From Przewalskia tangutica (taxonomy: Eukaryota > Streptophyta > Magnoliopsida > Solanales > Solanaceae): 64,000 bases of DNA. The number at the start of each line of letters is the position of its first letter. Position 1 is the stretch's first letter. The notes beneath the pieces were generated by a model. It was given only the letters and a program-made list of their open reading frames with translations, ran no database searches and had not been told where the DNA came from. The DNA is taken from contig CM056724.1 in NCBI GenBank assembly GCA_029844215.1, positions 1,854,307 to 1,918,306 on the forward strand. The letters are read 5' to 3'. Below are positions 1 to 12,344 of this stretch, one piece after another. The position numbers were made by a program, and so were the translations under genes.

Positions 1-528
1 GTTCTTCACCACATCATCCTTCCTCCTCCTTCAAAAGAGGATGATAAGACGTCTACATCTAATGTGCCCACTCAAGAAGCAGACCCAGAATTATGAGACA
101 TGCTTGATTCCAAGGTTCTTCAGTGCATTTATGCCAATATCTCATTGGATCTCTTACAGATGATTATGGAACCCAACTCTACAGCTATGACGGCGTGGAA
201 CCGTTTGTGTGACATATTTCAAGATAACAGTCATTCTAGAATTGTTATTTTTGAGCAGGAATTTTCGCAAGTGGCTATGACAAATTTTCCCAACGCCTCT
301 TCTTATTGCCAACTCCTCAAGGACTTGGCGGATCAACTTCGCAACGTGGGTTCTCCTGTTTCTAACAGTCGTCTAGTTCTTCAGATGGTTGCAGCCCGCC
401 GAGGCCTATAATGTCGTTGTCGCTTATTCGACAGAGTAGCACTTGCCGTAGTTCTATCGTCCGCTCCACGCTTATATTGGAAGTTGTCGCTCGCTAAGAA
501 AGCGCGATTGGGAGTAGTCATGTTTGTA
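1..528 (+). pseudogene. Ty1/copia gag fragment (5' part of split copia element)
   Basis: The reading frame at 100-411 has the copia gag (UBN2-like) signature: an AWNRLCDIFQDN segment followed by a YCQLLKDLADQLRNVG segment. The same segments occur in the gag of the second copia element (59379-59615, minus). Similarity continues past 411 only with a stop codon and frame changes, to about 515. The start of the element and its 5' LTR lie outside the window. The zinc-knuckle part that should follow gag is missing. The matching pol resumes at 13416, after 12.9 kb of other elements. I infer one old copia copy split by later insertions, although no target duplication joins the two halves. Confidence 0.75.
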
Positions 529-1250
529 TGCGATCAAGGCCCAATATTTTATACACTCTTTTGAATCCTTTTTAGTTAGTATTTTACTCTTTTATTTTGA
601 GTTTAGTAAAGTGTTAGGTGTGTTTTCTTTCGTTTGTGTCACAACGGTCATAAAGGAGAAGATACTTCTTTTGAGGATGAAATGAGCTTAATTGAAGATG
701 AAAATTGCACAAGCACAATCCAATGAATGAAGCCTAAGAAGTGCCAAAAAGAACAGAAGAATTCTACACTCGTAAATGATGTGGTGGATAAGAACAAGAG
801 AATGAACTCTCCTGAAATGAGCCATGTGAAAAAGAAAAGGAGAAGAAGGAGGAAAATAGTGCTAAAGTGGATATGCGGAGGGGAAACTCTACCCCCCTTG
901 ATTTAGTAAGTAACCTGCGTCCGGCTAAAAGACGTTAAAGACAACGCTACTTGGGAGGCAACCCAATATTTTTAATTATGTTATTTCAATTTTTATTTTA
1001 GTTTGTTTATTTTATCTTGAACAGTCTCACGATCTGGTATGCTAGTGTTTTTGGATGACAGATGAAGGCGGCGTGACTCACCGGCGGCGAATGGTTAACA
1101 ATGCAGAAAACTGAAGATACTGGAATTATTCGGCAATTAGCACCGCGATGCTTGGAGCAGAACCGTGGTGCCTCCTTCGGCTTTGTGCACAGTAATTTGG
1201 TCTTCCTCCCATACCTCCGTTTTGACCGCTGTGTTGTGTCAGTAAGTTAT
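529..1250 (+). mobile_element. Diverged Ty3/gypsy LTR and 3'-internal material, left part
   Basis: Bases 529-660 resemble the start of the solo LTR at 25125 (Ty3 LTR family B in these notes), including the shared stretch TTTTTAGTTAGTATTTT. From about 660 to 1000 the sequence is purine-rich and ends in a GACGTTAAAGACAACGCT...GGGAGGCAACCC stretch, of the kind found just upstream of 3' LTRs in Athila/Tat-type Ty3 elements. Bases 1140-1172 carry a pair of CACCGCG/CCGTGGTG arms like those in other copies. The rest of the family B sequence resumes at 12345 after the Ogre-like insertion. The order of parts is mosaic, so more than one element may be represented. Confidence 0.5.
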
Positions 1251-3608
1251 TGTTGACAGTCAATTTTGACCCGTTTTTTGTATATTTTCGTGCAATTTTA
1301 AATATTTTAGCACACCTCATTTTAATCGTTATTTTGCATATTTTACATAATATTCTACGTTTGTTTCTTCACAAAAATGGCATTGCATCTTTTACTTTTA
1401 AATTAAGCATATTGTCGTTGTTAATATTATGTTTTATTATTGTTATACCGTCGTTTTTATTTTAATAATATTCACATCTTTTTAAATAATTAATCGACAC
1501 CGCATTTTTACTTTTAATCAGGCATTAAACGTGTCTTAAATATTGCATTGTAGTATTATTGCGTCGGCATTTTCATTTTTTATAATTTTGTATCTTTTTA
1601 AATAATTTTTCTTTAAATAATTAACTACCTGATTTTGCCAAACTAGTCCAAATTAAGACGCAATTTGAATCAGTCCAAGCCAACACTATTTTTAATATCA
1701 CCCAAAACACTCTTTTATTTTCCCCCCTAAATTTTAAACTCCACTTTTCATTTTCCCCCCCAAAAACAATACCCCACTTTTCATTTTCCCCCCATTTCAT
1801 AAAAAACCCACCCCAGCCCACAACAAATCAGGCCCTCTCTCTCTCATTTTTAAACCTAGTAGCCCACTGCCCTCTCCCCTATTCACTTCCCGTCGCCGCC
1901 AGTCGCCGCCGCCTCACTTCGCCGGAGCTCCAAGCTCCGGCGAACACCCTCACAGCCGCACACTCTCGCCTCACCCCCTGCCCTCTCCCTCTCCACTCAT
2001 TGCTCCTCCTACTCCCGCCACCATCGACTTCTCGCCGCAGAAACCTCTGCCCGTCGAACACCAACACCACCGCCGATCACCACACACCCGTCGCCACTGC
2101 CCTGAACCACCACCACTACCACTGTCCCACATCACCGTCGGCGAACCACCCTCATTCCAGCGAACAACCCACCGCCGGCGAACCTCACTGCTGTGGCGGC
2201 GTCGCTCCGGCGACCTCGCCGTGGAAGCGACGCCACGCCTGGCCGCTGTTGTATTGTCAATATCACCGCTTGTATCTCTTTTGTTTGGCTATGTTGGAAA
2301 TCGATTTGATTTTGTTTGGTGATTCGCCGAATTTTAGAACTCCGTCGAGCTTTATCGCTTTCCGCGCTTTATTCTTGATTTCCGTGAATCGCTTCTGCTT
2401 TGGCTATTTCTCGACCGATTTTAGTATTTTGTTATTTTATACTATCGTTATGGATCGTTTGATTTCTTGTTTTGTAATACGTCGAGTAAAACTCCGACGG
2501 CTTTGAAATCTCCGCGATATCGCCATCGTTTCGTCATTTTGGGCCCTGTTCGCTCGTTTGGTTATCTGTTAGATGATTGTTGGCCATTTATCGCTATCGT
2601 GGTATTTTGTCACTGGTTTTAGGCTATTTTGCTATTGTTTTGGCTATATTGCTATTAATTTCGGACATTTTTTTTGCTGGTTTACTGATTTTGAACAAGA
2701 TACTACTTTTGGTATTTTACTGATTTGAACAAGATACTACTTTTGGTATTTTACTGATTTGAACAAGATGCTACACTTGTTTGGCCGATGAAAAAGTTAT
2801 CCGTCGATTTTTGAGGCCTCCACAGTTGCAAAGACGGAAAATAAAATAAATGAAGCTTTCTGGGCAAGGATGATTTCTTCCACTTACATCGGATAACCAA
2901 CATGCGCTTGGCAAGGCGAATTTCGCACCGCACTTGTTTAGCCGCCCTACTTTATATTTTTACATATCCGAGCCTCCGTGTTTAAAACTATTACTGTTTT
3001 AGCGCGGATCCGAATGTTTTATTTATTTTATTATTTTTTAGCAATATTGGCCGATGAAGGAATCCCCGTCTGATTTTCAAGGCCTCCCCTGTACAAAAGA
3101 CGGATTTATTTGTTTTGTTTGTTAATTTTTGCTATTATTTTAAAATTTATGTATTCTATTACTAATATTTTTACTAAGTGTTTATGCAGGTATTCGGAGA
3201 TGCATTTCAAAAAGAATGCCCCGGAGTTTATTTTATGTCGTATTTAATTTCATGTTTTATTATTTTGCATTGTATTTTATTTTAATTGTAAATTATGTAA
3301 AATGCTTAGAATATGTAGAATAAAAAGAGCAATAAATAATTAACCTAGGTTTGAACGAACAACCGCAAGTTAGCGGATCTTAAAGGGTGCCTAACCCCTT
3401 CCCTTTAGGATAATAAAGAACCCTGACTCAGAATCTTACTAATTTTGCAGACCATTAAATGGAAGTCAATTGCAGTATTTTTATTGCAATAAACTAAGTG
3501 TCCTAATTCACTATAATAATTAGGTGGCGACTCCTTAAAATACATTTAGGAATCAACCATAGCAAGAATCCCGCTTCCGACTCGGTTGAAAATAGGTTGT
3601 CACAAGCA
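1251..3608 (+). repeat. Ogre-like 5' LTR
   Basis: The 2358-base LTR begins TGTTGACAG and ends at the CA just before the primer site. It is nearly the same as 8690-11099, apart from clustered small differences in GC-rich parts. The open frames inside it, such as the Pro/His-rich one at 2000-2506, are repeated in broken form in the other LTR and are not taken as genes. A third, diverged copy is the solo LTR at 25564-29076. Confidence 0.85.
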
Positions 3609-3625
3609 TGGCGACTCTGCTGGGG
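3609..3625 (+). other. Primer binding site, tRNA-Arg type
   Basis: The sequence TGGCGACTCTGCTGGGG directly follows the LTR. It complements the 3' end of plant tRNA-Arg, with one mismatch to the form I know. Ogre/Tat-lineage elements are known to use tRNA-Arg. The same site occurs after the second LTR at 11100-11116. Confidence 0.8.
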
Positions 3626-4852
3626 AATATCAGGTTCTTGATCATAACATACTCAGGTTAATTAAATATTGCACTTTATTTTGCTTTCATGTTTGTTGTA
3701 AATATTTTATATTGTTTAATTTTATTTTGTGATTAACTACTTTAATTGCTACATTATTTTATTGCTTTCCTTAAATTGACATTCCGCTCATATTTCCTCC
3801 GTTCTGGAAAATTAACACTATCACACACTACACGCGAGGTGTGTTGTACGCACCCGCAAAATTTCTTTCAATTACCCAATTTTAGGAGAGTTGGCAAAGG
3901 CGCCGAGCAAATGACCATCCGTGGCCGCGTAGCCTTCTCACCGAGTAGTCCGCCGAACCATCAGGTCTAGTCATCCAAATCTTACCAAAATTAGGATAGA
4001 GCTATAACACCTTTTATATTAAGTCATGCACGATAAACCTGAGGTGGGTTAATCTTTGGTATTAACGCCACAATTAGAAATCCACCAAACTTGTCGACGG
4101 GTTCCACAACCCAACGACCCATTGGCATATATGTGTAGCGTGATAATGATAGACGGATCCAAGCCTGGTCATGACACGTCGAAATTGGAAAAAGTGCACC
4201 GTCATTTGGTCGCCATTTCCAACAAAACATTGCAGTTTAACGGCTTGGACTTATTTATCATAATCTCACGTATTTGGCGTTTAGGCTCACCTCTGGCATA
4301 AGGGAGGTCTCAAGCATATTAGGGCACGCGCTTGATTTGCATGTTCTTTGTTTATTATTGTTTGTCGCTAGCAACTCTGTACATATTATTTAATTCAATA
4401 ATTGCTCTTTTGTGATTCCGAGCTCGAGCATTTGTATTTTTGCACTTTTTGCTTTCACATTGCAATCAGGACTTCTACTGCGTAAATCACTCTTGAATAG
4501 CGCGACTTGGACTTTGTGAAGCATCAACCGCCAGTCCGGTCGAATCAATTAGGGGAGTCTTTGACTATATTGTCACACTTTTGCATTTTTATTATTTTTG
4601 GTCATTTTCCTACTCACCTATTTCTTATATTTTTTGCAGGAAGATCGTCCTCGCAAACAACCGAGGGCGGTCGAAAAAAAGAAAAATGAGCGTTAGTTAT
4701 GTTGATTAAAAGAAGTTAGTCTATACCAGATTCAACGATACATCGCTCTCAATTCTTCTTTACTTTGTATTTTTATTCATATTTGCAAATTCAATTGACA
4801 TGTTTAGCGTTAATTACATAGTTCTTTCATATCATGCATTTTACAGCATAAT
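3609..4852 (+). repeat. Ogre-like leader, copy 1
   Basis: This leader is duplicated almost base for base at 11100-12344. Small indels occur near 3895-3975 against 11393-11463, again in CG-rich sequence. It codes for nothing recognisable. The short frames at 4056-4301 and 4507-4689 recur in copy 2, as expected for duplicated non-coding DNA. Confidence 0.8.
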
Positions 4853-7407
4853 TATTCCGAACTACGCGTGTCTGATTCTCACCGCACGGTGTGATACGTA
4901 GGCAACTCATTTTGGGTTCGACACCACAAAAAAAAAAAAAAAAAAAACAACAACAAAACAAAAAAAAAACACATTTCTCACTCATGCATCTCATTCATCA
5001 TGTTCTCGGGCATTCATTTTACTTTGCATTCGTCCACAGTGGACAATCATTTTCTTTTGCATAGCTTTACATTACCATCCTTTCATTGATAAATTCTTTT
5101 CAAGCATGCGTTTTTAAACATATTTGAGTGAACTACGCTTTGATTCCCTGATTCTCATGGATACGAGGCACTCTATTCGGTACCATTTATTCAAAAAATA
5201 CAAAAAAAAAAACCATTTATTCAAAAAATACAAAAAAAAAACCATTTATTCAAAAAATACAAAAAAAAACCATTTATTCAAAAAAATACAAAAAAAACCA
5301 TTTATTCAAAAAAAAAAAAAAAAAAAAAACAATTATTCGAAAAATACAAAAAGAAGAAATACTTTATTAAAAAAAAAATACAAAAAAATGTTATTAAAAA
5401 AAAAAAAAAAAACATTTTTTTAGTATTATTGTTTGACTTTGTTGATACCAACACATTTAGGGTTGTGCATAAAAAAAAAAAAAAAAAAACAAGTGATAAT
5501 TAGTATGAGTTGACTTTGTGGTAAACCATAGATTCTTTTGGTACCTTTTATTCATACCCGCAGATGACATTGTCTTGTATGTTTACAAGAGAAGAATGAA
5601 ACTGACCTCATCATTTCATATGCATTGTGTGGTGAGTGTTTGAATAAGTTCAATTGCATTGCATTGTGATCTAGAACTTGGCCTGAATGTTTGTTGAGGC
5701 GAAATCCTGAGTAACACTCGGTGTAGGAAATGATCGTAGGCTTTCTTTGACCCGTTTGAGCCCTTTCACCACCAATAACATTATCCCGAGTACACCCTTT
5801 GAGCCTAAAACCTATTTTTGACAACCGCATATTACACCTATAACCTTTCCGAGTCGCACGCATTATCCTCTCTCGCCCGACCTCCTCGAGTGCTTTAGAA
5901 ATGTGCAAGTGGTGACAAAATTCTAGCTGAAGTTTGCAAAGACAAAAATTGTCAAAGTCTCAAAGAATGAAAGCAAAAACGACTTCACATAAAGAGGAAA
6001 TCAAAAGCCCCGATATAAAAAAAAAAAAAAAAGGGGGGGGGGGGGAAATACAAAACCCCGAGAAAAAAATGGGCTCAAATGAAGGATTCAAAAGAAGTCG
6101 ATCTGAAAAACTGAGACAAAAAGAAAGAAAGTCAGCATTAAAGCGCACAAATATCAAGCATGGACGTAGTCCAACTCTCGAGGAATGATTAGTCACTTTT
6201 ATCCAAATGATATCCATTCCTTTCACCAAGCCTACATTACAAGCCCGTGACAAGCCCTACATGATCTTATATCGGTGGCTCTCACATTAGTGGATACTTA
6301 CACGACGCCAAGCCTATGGTATCACAATTGCATTGAACATCTTTTTGAGTGTGAGCGCAATTCTCTCAACGCCCCAAAATTCAAAATATCGGAATATATG
6401 TGTGAGATGAGAACTTCTTTCAATGAGGCATTTGAAACGTGAGATTACGTTTAGTTCAAACTGGATGCAGCAAGTGTGTCGACACTCGGGTATGTTTGAG
6501 GTACTATCTGAATCGTGAATTACACCGAGTCAATCTCGGTTAGATCAAAACAATAAAAGAACATCCTCATGCACAATACTAATTGTTGGTATCAACTGGA
6601 GTCAGAACGTAATGTCGTCTTCCATTTTTTCAGAAAAAACAACAAAATGCATATTACATAAAATTATTTTGCATCACGAACTACGTCTTGACCTGATTCC
6701 CTCAGCGGGATACGTAGGCGGCCACATCGGCTTCGGTCCCGCATTATTTTGAAATCATAAAATTCTTATTTTTGCAGCATGAACTACGTCTTGACTGACT
6801 TCTGCGGGATACGTAGACACCACATCGGCCACACCGTTAGAAATATTTCTTCCTTATTTCGCATACGACTCGATTTTGTCCATCGAGAGTTTAGCATCCT
6901 CGTATATTTTGCATCCATTACTACCTACATATTTTCGGGGGGTTGCATTCTCATCTACTCAATTGTACATTGTCCATATTCTAGCATTAGCTTTTCATTC
7001 ATTATAAAAATAAAAAAAAATAAAAAATGCTTACCTGATCGCCTTGATAGCGTCAAGATGCAACCTTACCCAGTTCAACATCTTCATTACCAGAAACTGG
7101 GACATTTTAAAGAATTCAGTGCAAGAAAATGGCAATAGACAGGAAAAAGCAGGCCAACTAGGTCTTCAGTGCAAACCAAGAATGCAAGCGTCAAGAGCCA
7201 AAGCTACAGAATCGACGCTAATCAACCACTCATTTCCTAAAACTCACAAGTTTTCTTTGAGTGCAGGATCTTCATATCAGCAAAGGCAGAAACACAACAA
7301 TAAACCCATGCGGGTCACAAATGCACAACGTCTATGCAATGACGTTATCTCAACCCAGGCAAGTCACAAAACAGGTACGCCCCTAAACCAATGCATTTCA
7401 TTTTTTA
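4853..7407 (+). other. Ogre-like internal non-coding region with low-complexity tracts
   Basis: No coding domain is visible here. There is an A-rich tract at 4928-4973, an A-rich tandem array at 5186-5420 (unit of roughly 28 bases: CATTTATTCAAAAAATAC plus a variable A run), and a run of A followed by a run of G at 6018-6047. A motif built of ACTACG...TGATTC...GATACGTAGGC occurs three times, near 4861-4902, 6681-6723 and 6782-6820. The lysine-rich frame 5124-5423 is a product of the A-rich repeat. Confidence 0.7.
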
Positions 7408-8400
7408 GCCTATGCAACGGCTTCATTCATGTTTCGTCTATGCAACGACGAACATCTGCATCGCGTCCATGCAACGACGCCTTTTCATTTTAAGCCTATG
7501 CAACGGCTTCATTCATGTTTCGTCCATGCAACGACGAGCATCTGCATCGCGTCTATGCAACGACGCCATTTCATTAAAAGCCCATGCAACGGCTTCATTC
7601 ATGTTTCGTCTATGCAACGACGAGCATCTGCATCGCGTCCATGCAACGACGCCTTTCCATTTTATTTTAAGCCTATGCAACGGCTTCATTCATGTTTCGT
7701 CCATGCAACGACGAGCATCTGCATTGCGTCTATGCAACGACGCCATTTCATTAAAAGCCCATGCAACGGCTTCATTCATGTTTCGTCTATGCAACGACGA
7801 GCATCTGCATCGCGTCCATGCAACGACGCCTTTTCATTTCATATAAGCCTATGCAACGACTTCATTTATGTTTCGTCCATGCAACGACGAGCATCTGCAT
7901 TGCGTCCGAAAACGACGTATTTTCATTTTAAGCCTATGCAACGGCTTCATTCATGTTTCGTCCATGCAACGACGCCATTTTATTTTAAGCCTATGCAACG
8001 GCTTCATTCATGTTTCGTCCATGCAACGACGAGCATCTGCATTGCGTCTATGCAACGACGCCATTTTATTTTAAGCCTATGCAACGGCTTCATTCATGTT
8101 TCGTCCATGCAACGACGAGCATCTGCATCGCGTCTATGCAACGACGCCATTTTCTTTTAAGCCTATGCAACGACTTTATTTATGTTTCGCCCATGCAACG
8201 ACGAGCATCTGCATCGCGTCTATGCAACGACGCCATTTTCTTTTAAGCCTATGCAACGGCTTTATTTATGTTTCGTCCATGCAACGACGAGCATCTGCAT
8301 CGCGTCTAGGCAACGACGCCATTCTCTTTTAAGCCTATGCAACAGCTTTATTTATGTTTCGTCCATGCAACGATTTAACATTTGCGTCAAGGTCCAAAAC
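7408..8400 (+). repeat. Tandem array, about 86-bp unit, 12 copies
   Basis: Units begin GCCTATGCAACG or GCCCATGCAACG at 7408, 7494, 7580, 7671, 7757, 7847, 7932, 7989, 8075, 8161, 8247 and 8333. Spacing is 85-91 bases, with one 57-base unit at 7932 that lost its middle third. Each full unit has three ATGCAACG boxes. Two are framed by inverted arms such as GCGTC/GACGC. The array sits in the 3' untranslated part of the Ogre-like element, where tandem arrays are known in other plant Ogre elements. The long frames across it (up to 243 codons) come from the repeat. Confidence 0.9.
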
Positions 8401-8689
8401 GACGCCATAACATCTACAATAACCTTGTCTTTTTCAAAGACCACATCATTCGCAACCCAGTGTCAATCATACTTCAACACTGGGACATTTTTTAAATCAG
8501 CGTCAGCTTTGCTTTTTATTTTTGCATCACAACGACCCAGTGTCATCATGATTTGACACTGGGACATTTTTTGGGTCTGCATCATCCCTATTTTTTGAGT
8601 TCTAGTTTATAAAACAGGACAAAATTGGCTACAAGTCAACATCTTTGTCCGAAGACTCTTCCATCATCTCCGTACAAAGAGGGACATGC
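8401..8689 (+). other. Ogre-like 3' untranslated end with putative polypurine tract
   Basis: The segment contains two CACTGGGACATTTTTT boxes, near 8479 and 8560. A purine-rich stretch AAAGAGGGAC (8676-8685) lies just before the second LTR and is a candidate polypurine tract. Confidence 0.55.
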
Positions 8690-11099
8690 TGTTGACAGTC
8701 AATTTTGACCCGTTTTTTGTATATTTTCGTGCAATTTTAAATATTTTAGCACACCTCATTTTAATCGTTATTTTGCATATTTTACATAATATTCTACGTT
8801 TGTTTCTTCACAAAAATGGCATTGCATCTTTTACTTTTAAATTAAGCATATTGTCGTTGTTAATATTATGTTTTATTATTGTTATACCGTCGTTTTTATT
8901 TTAATAATATTCACATCTTTTTAAATAATTAATCGGCACCGCATTTTTACTTTTAATCAGGCATTAAACGTGTCTTAAATATTGCATTGTAGTATTATTG
9001 CGTCGGCATTTTCATTTTTTATAATTTTGTATCTTTTTAAATAATTTTTCTTTAAATAATTAACCAGCCTCGCATTTTGCCAAACCAGTCCAGTCCAAGA
9101 CGCAATTTGAATCAGTCCAAGCCAACACTATTTTTAATATCACCCAAAAACACTCTTTTATTTTCCCCCCTAAATTTTAAACTCCACTTTTCATTTTCCC
9201 CCCCAAAAACAATACCCCACTTTTCATTTTCCCCCCAATACCTAACCCTAATCCTACCCTATAAAACAAAACATTTTCCCCCCATTTCATAAAAAACCCA
9301 CCCCAGCCCACAACAAATCAGGCCCTCTCTCTCTCATTTTTAAACCTAGTAGCCCACTGCCCTCTCCCCTATTCACTTCCCGTCGCCGCCAGTCGCCGCC
9401 GCCTCACTTCGCCGGAGCTCCAAGCTCCGGCGAACACCCTCACAGCCGCACACTCTCGCCTCACCCCCTGCCATCTCCCTCTCCACTCATTTCTCCTCTC
9501 CTACTCCCGTCACCACTGACCCCCCTCGCCGCCGGTAAACCTCTGCCCGTCGAACACCAACACCACCGCCGATCACCACACACCCGTCGCCACTGCCCTG
9601 AACCACCACCACTACCACTGTCCCACATCACCGTCGGCGAACCACCCTCATTCCAGCGAACAACCCACCGCCGGCGAACTCATCGCTGGCGGCGTCAGCT
9701 CGGCGACCGGCTGAAGCGACGCACGCCGCCACGCTGCGTGTTGTATTGTCAATATCATCGTTTGTATCTCTTTTGTTTGGCTATGTTGAAATCGATTTGA
9801 TTTTGTTTTGGTGATTCGCCGAATTTTAGAACTCCGTCGAGCTTTATCGCTTCGCGCTTTATTCTTGATTTCCGCGAATCGCTTCGCTTTGGCTATTTCG
9901 ACCGATTTTAGTATTTTGTTATTTTATACTATTGGTTATGGATCGTTTGATTTCTTGTTTTAGTAATACGTCGAGTAAAACTCCGACGGCTTTGAAATCT
10001 CCGCGATATCGCCATCGCTCGTCATTTGGGCCCTGCTCGTCTCGTTTGGTTATCTGTTAGCAGTTGTTGCCATTTATCGCTATCGATCGGTATTTTGTCA
10101 CTGGTTTTAGGCTATTTTGCTATTGTTTTGGCTATATTGCTATTAATTTCGGACATTTTTTTTGCTGGTTTACTGATTTTGAACAAGATACTACTTTTGG
10201 TATTTTACTGATTTGAACAAGATACTACTTTTGGTATTTTACTGATTTGAACAAGATGCTACACTTGTTTGGCCGATGAAAAAGTTATCCGTCGATTTTT
10301 GAGGCCTCCACAGTTGCAAAGACGGAAAATAAAATAAATGAAGCTTTACAGCAAGGATGATTTCTTCCACTTACATCGGATAACCAACATGCGCTTGGCA
10401 AGGCGAATTCTCGCAGCCGCACTTGTTTAGGCTGTCCTACTTTATATTTTTACATATCTGAGCCCTCCGTGTTTAAAACTATTACTGTTTTAGCGCGGAT
10501 CCGAATGTTTTATTTATTTTATTATTTTTTAGCAATATTGGCCGATGAAGGAATCCCCGTCTGATTTTCAAGGCCTCCCCTGTACAAAAGACGGATTTAT
10601 TTGCTTTGTTTGTTAATTTTTGCTATTATTTTAAAATTTATGTATTCTATTACTAATATTTTTACTAAGTGTTTATGCAGGTATTCGGAGATGCATTTCA
10701 AAAAGAATGCCCCGGAGTTTATTTTATGTCGTATTTAATTTCATGTTTTATTATTTTGCATTGTATTTTATTTTAATTGTAAATTATGTAAAATGCTTAG
10801 AATATGTAGAATAAAAAGAGCAATAAATAATTAACCTAGGTTTGAACGAACAACCGCAAGTTAGCGGATCTTAAAGGGTGCCTAACCCCTTCCCTTTAGG
10901 ATAATAAAGAACCCTGACTCAGAATCTTACTAATTTTGCAGACCATTAAATGGAAGTCAATTGCAGTATTTTTATTGCAATAAACTAAGTGTCCTAATTC
11001 ACTATAATAATTAGGTGGCGACTCCTTAAAATACATTTAGGAATCAACCATAGCAGTAATCCCGTTTCCGACTCCGGTTGAAAATAGGTTGTCACAGCA
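8690..11099 (+). repeat. Ogre-like second LTR
   Basis: This 2410-base copy matches 1251-3608 from TGTTGACAG to the CA before the tRNA-Arg site at 11100. It carries an extra segment of about 50 bases near 9237-9285 that is absent from copy 1. At several GC-rich places (for example 10408-10436) it agrees with the third copy at 28361-28389 rather than with copy 1. Confidence 0.85.
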
Positions 11100-12344
11100 T
11101 GGCGACTCTGCTGGGGAATATCAGGTTCTTGATCATAACATACTCAGGTTAATTAAATATTGCACTTTATTTTGCTTTCATGTTTGTTGTAAATATTTTA
11201 TATTGTTTAATTTTATTTTGTGATTAACTACTTTAATTGCTACATTATTTTATTGCTTTCCTTAAATTGACATTCCGCTCATATTTCCTCCGTTCTGGAA
11301 AATTAACACTATCACACACTACACGCGAGGTGTGTTGTACGCACCCGCAAAATTTCTTTCAATTACCCAATTTTAGGAGAGTTGGCAAAGGCGCGGAGCA
11401 GCCGGACCATCCGGTGGCCGCGTAGCCTTCTCACTCGAGTAGTCCGCCGAACTATCAGTGTCTAGTCATCCAAATCTTACCAAAATTAGGATAGAGCTAT
11501 AACACCTTTTATATTAAGTCATGCATGCATAAACCTTAGGTGGGTTAATCCTTGGTATTAACGCCACAATTAGAAATCCACCAAACTTGTCGACGGGGTC
11601 CACAACCCAACGACCCATCGCATATATGTAGCGTGATAATGATAGACGGATCCAAGCCTGGTCATGACACGTCGAAATTGGAAAAAGTGCACCGTCATTT
11701 GGTCGCCATTTCCAACAAAACATTGCAGTTTAACGGCTTGGACTTATTTATCATAATCTCGCGTATTTGGCGTTTAGGCTCACCTCTGGCATAAGGGAGG
11801 TCCCAAGCATATTAGGGCACGCGCTTGATTTGCATGTTCTTTGTTTATTATTGTTTGTCGCTAGCAACTCTGTACATATTATTTAATTCAATAATTGCTC
11901 TTTTGTGATTCCGAGCTCGAGCATTTGTATTTTTGCACTTTTTGCTTTCACATTGCAATCAGGACTTCTACTGCGTAAATCACTCTTGAATAGCGCGACT
12001 TGGACTTTGTGAAGCATCAACCGCCAAATCCATCGAATCAATTAGGGGAGTCTTTGACTATATTGTCACACTTTTGCATTTTTATTATTTTTGGTCATTT
12101 TCCTACTCACCTATTTCTTATATTTTTTGCAGGAAGATCGTCCTCGCAAACAACCGAGGGCGGTCGAAAAAAAGAAAAATGAGCGTTAGTTATGTTGATT
12201 AAAAGAAGTTAGTCTATACCAGATTCAACGATACATCGCTCTCAATTCTTCTTTACTTTGTATTTTTATTCATATTTGCAAATTCAATTGACATGTTTAG
12301 CGTTAATTACATAGTTCTTTCATATCATGCATTTTACAGCATAA
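11100..12344 (+). repeat. Ogre-like leader, copy 2, truncated
   Basis: It repeats 3609-4852 and ends at the sequence GCATAAT, after which similarity to copy 1 stops at once. A normal retroelement would end with the LTR at 11099, so this stretch shows a rearranged structure. Confidence 0.8.

Larger units (their letters stand above)
1251..12344 (+). mobile_element. Ogre/Tat-like Ty3 retroelement, coding-free, with a second partial leader
   Basis: Two long direct repeats (1251-3608 and 8690-11099) start with TGTTGACAG and are followed by a primer site matching tRNA-Arg, as in Ogre/Tat elements. The 5 kb between them has no gag, protease, reverse transcriptase or integrase frame, so the element is non-autonomous. 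The second LTR does not end the element. Another 1245 bases of leader follow (11100-12344) and then stop abruptly at unrelated sequence. This LTR-internal-LTR-leader order points to a truncated tandem or an unequal recombination product. No target duplication was found between 1246-1250 and the bases after 12344. Confidence 0.8.

Noticed and set aside
2000..2506. 168-codon Pro/His-rich frame in the first Ogre-like LTR
   Set aside because: It lies in an LTR and is broken in the second LTR and absent in the third, so it is not a conserved gene.
5124..5423. Lysine-rich 99-codon frame
   Set aside because: It is a direct product of A-rich tandem sequence, with no other support.
7408..8400. CRISPR-like array
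   Set aside because: The whole unit is repeated, including the supposed spacers, no associated genes exist, and the context is a plant retroelement.
7412..8556. Several overlapping long open frames, up to 243 codons, across the 86-bp array
   Set aside because: The repeat unit is short and almost free of stop codons in several frames. The proteins are Cys/His/Arg-rich periodic translations of the repeat, with no domain and no start context.
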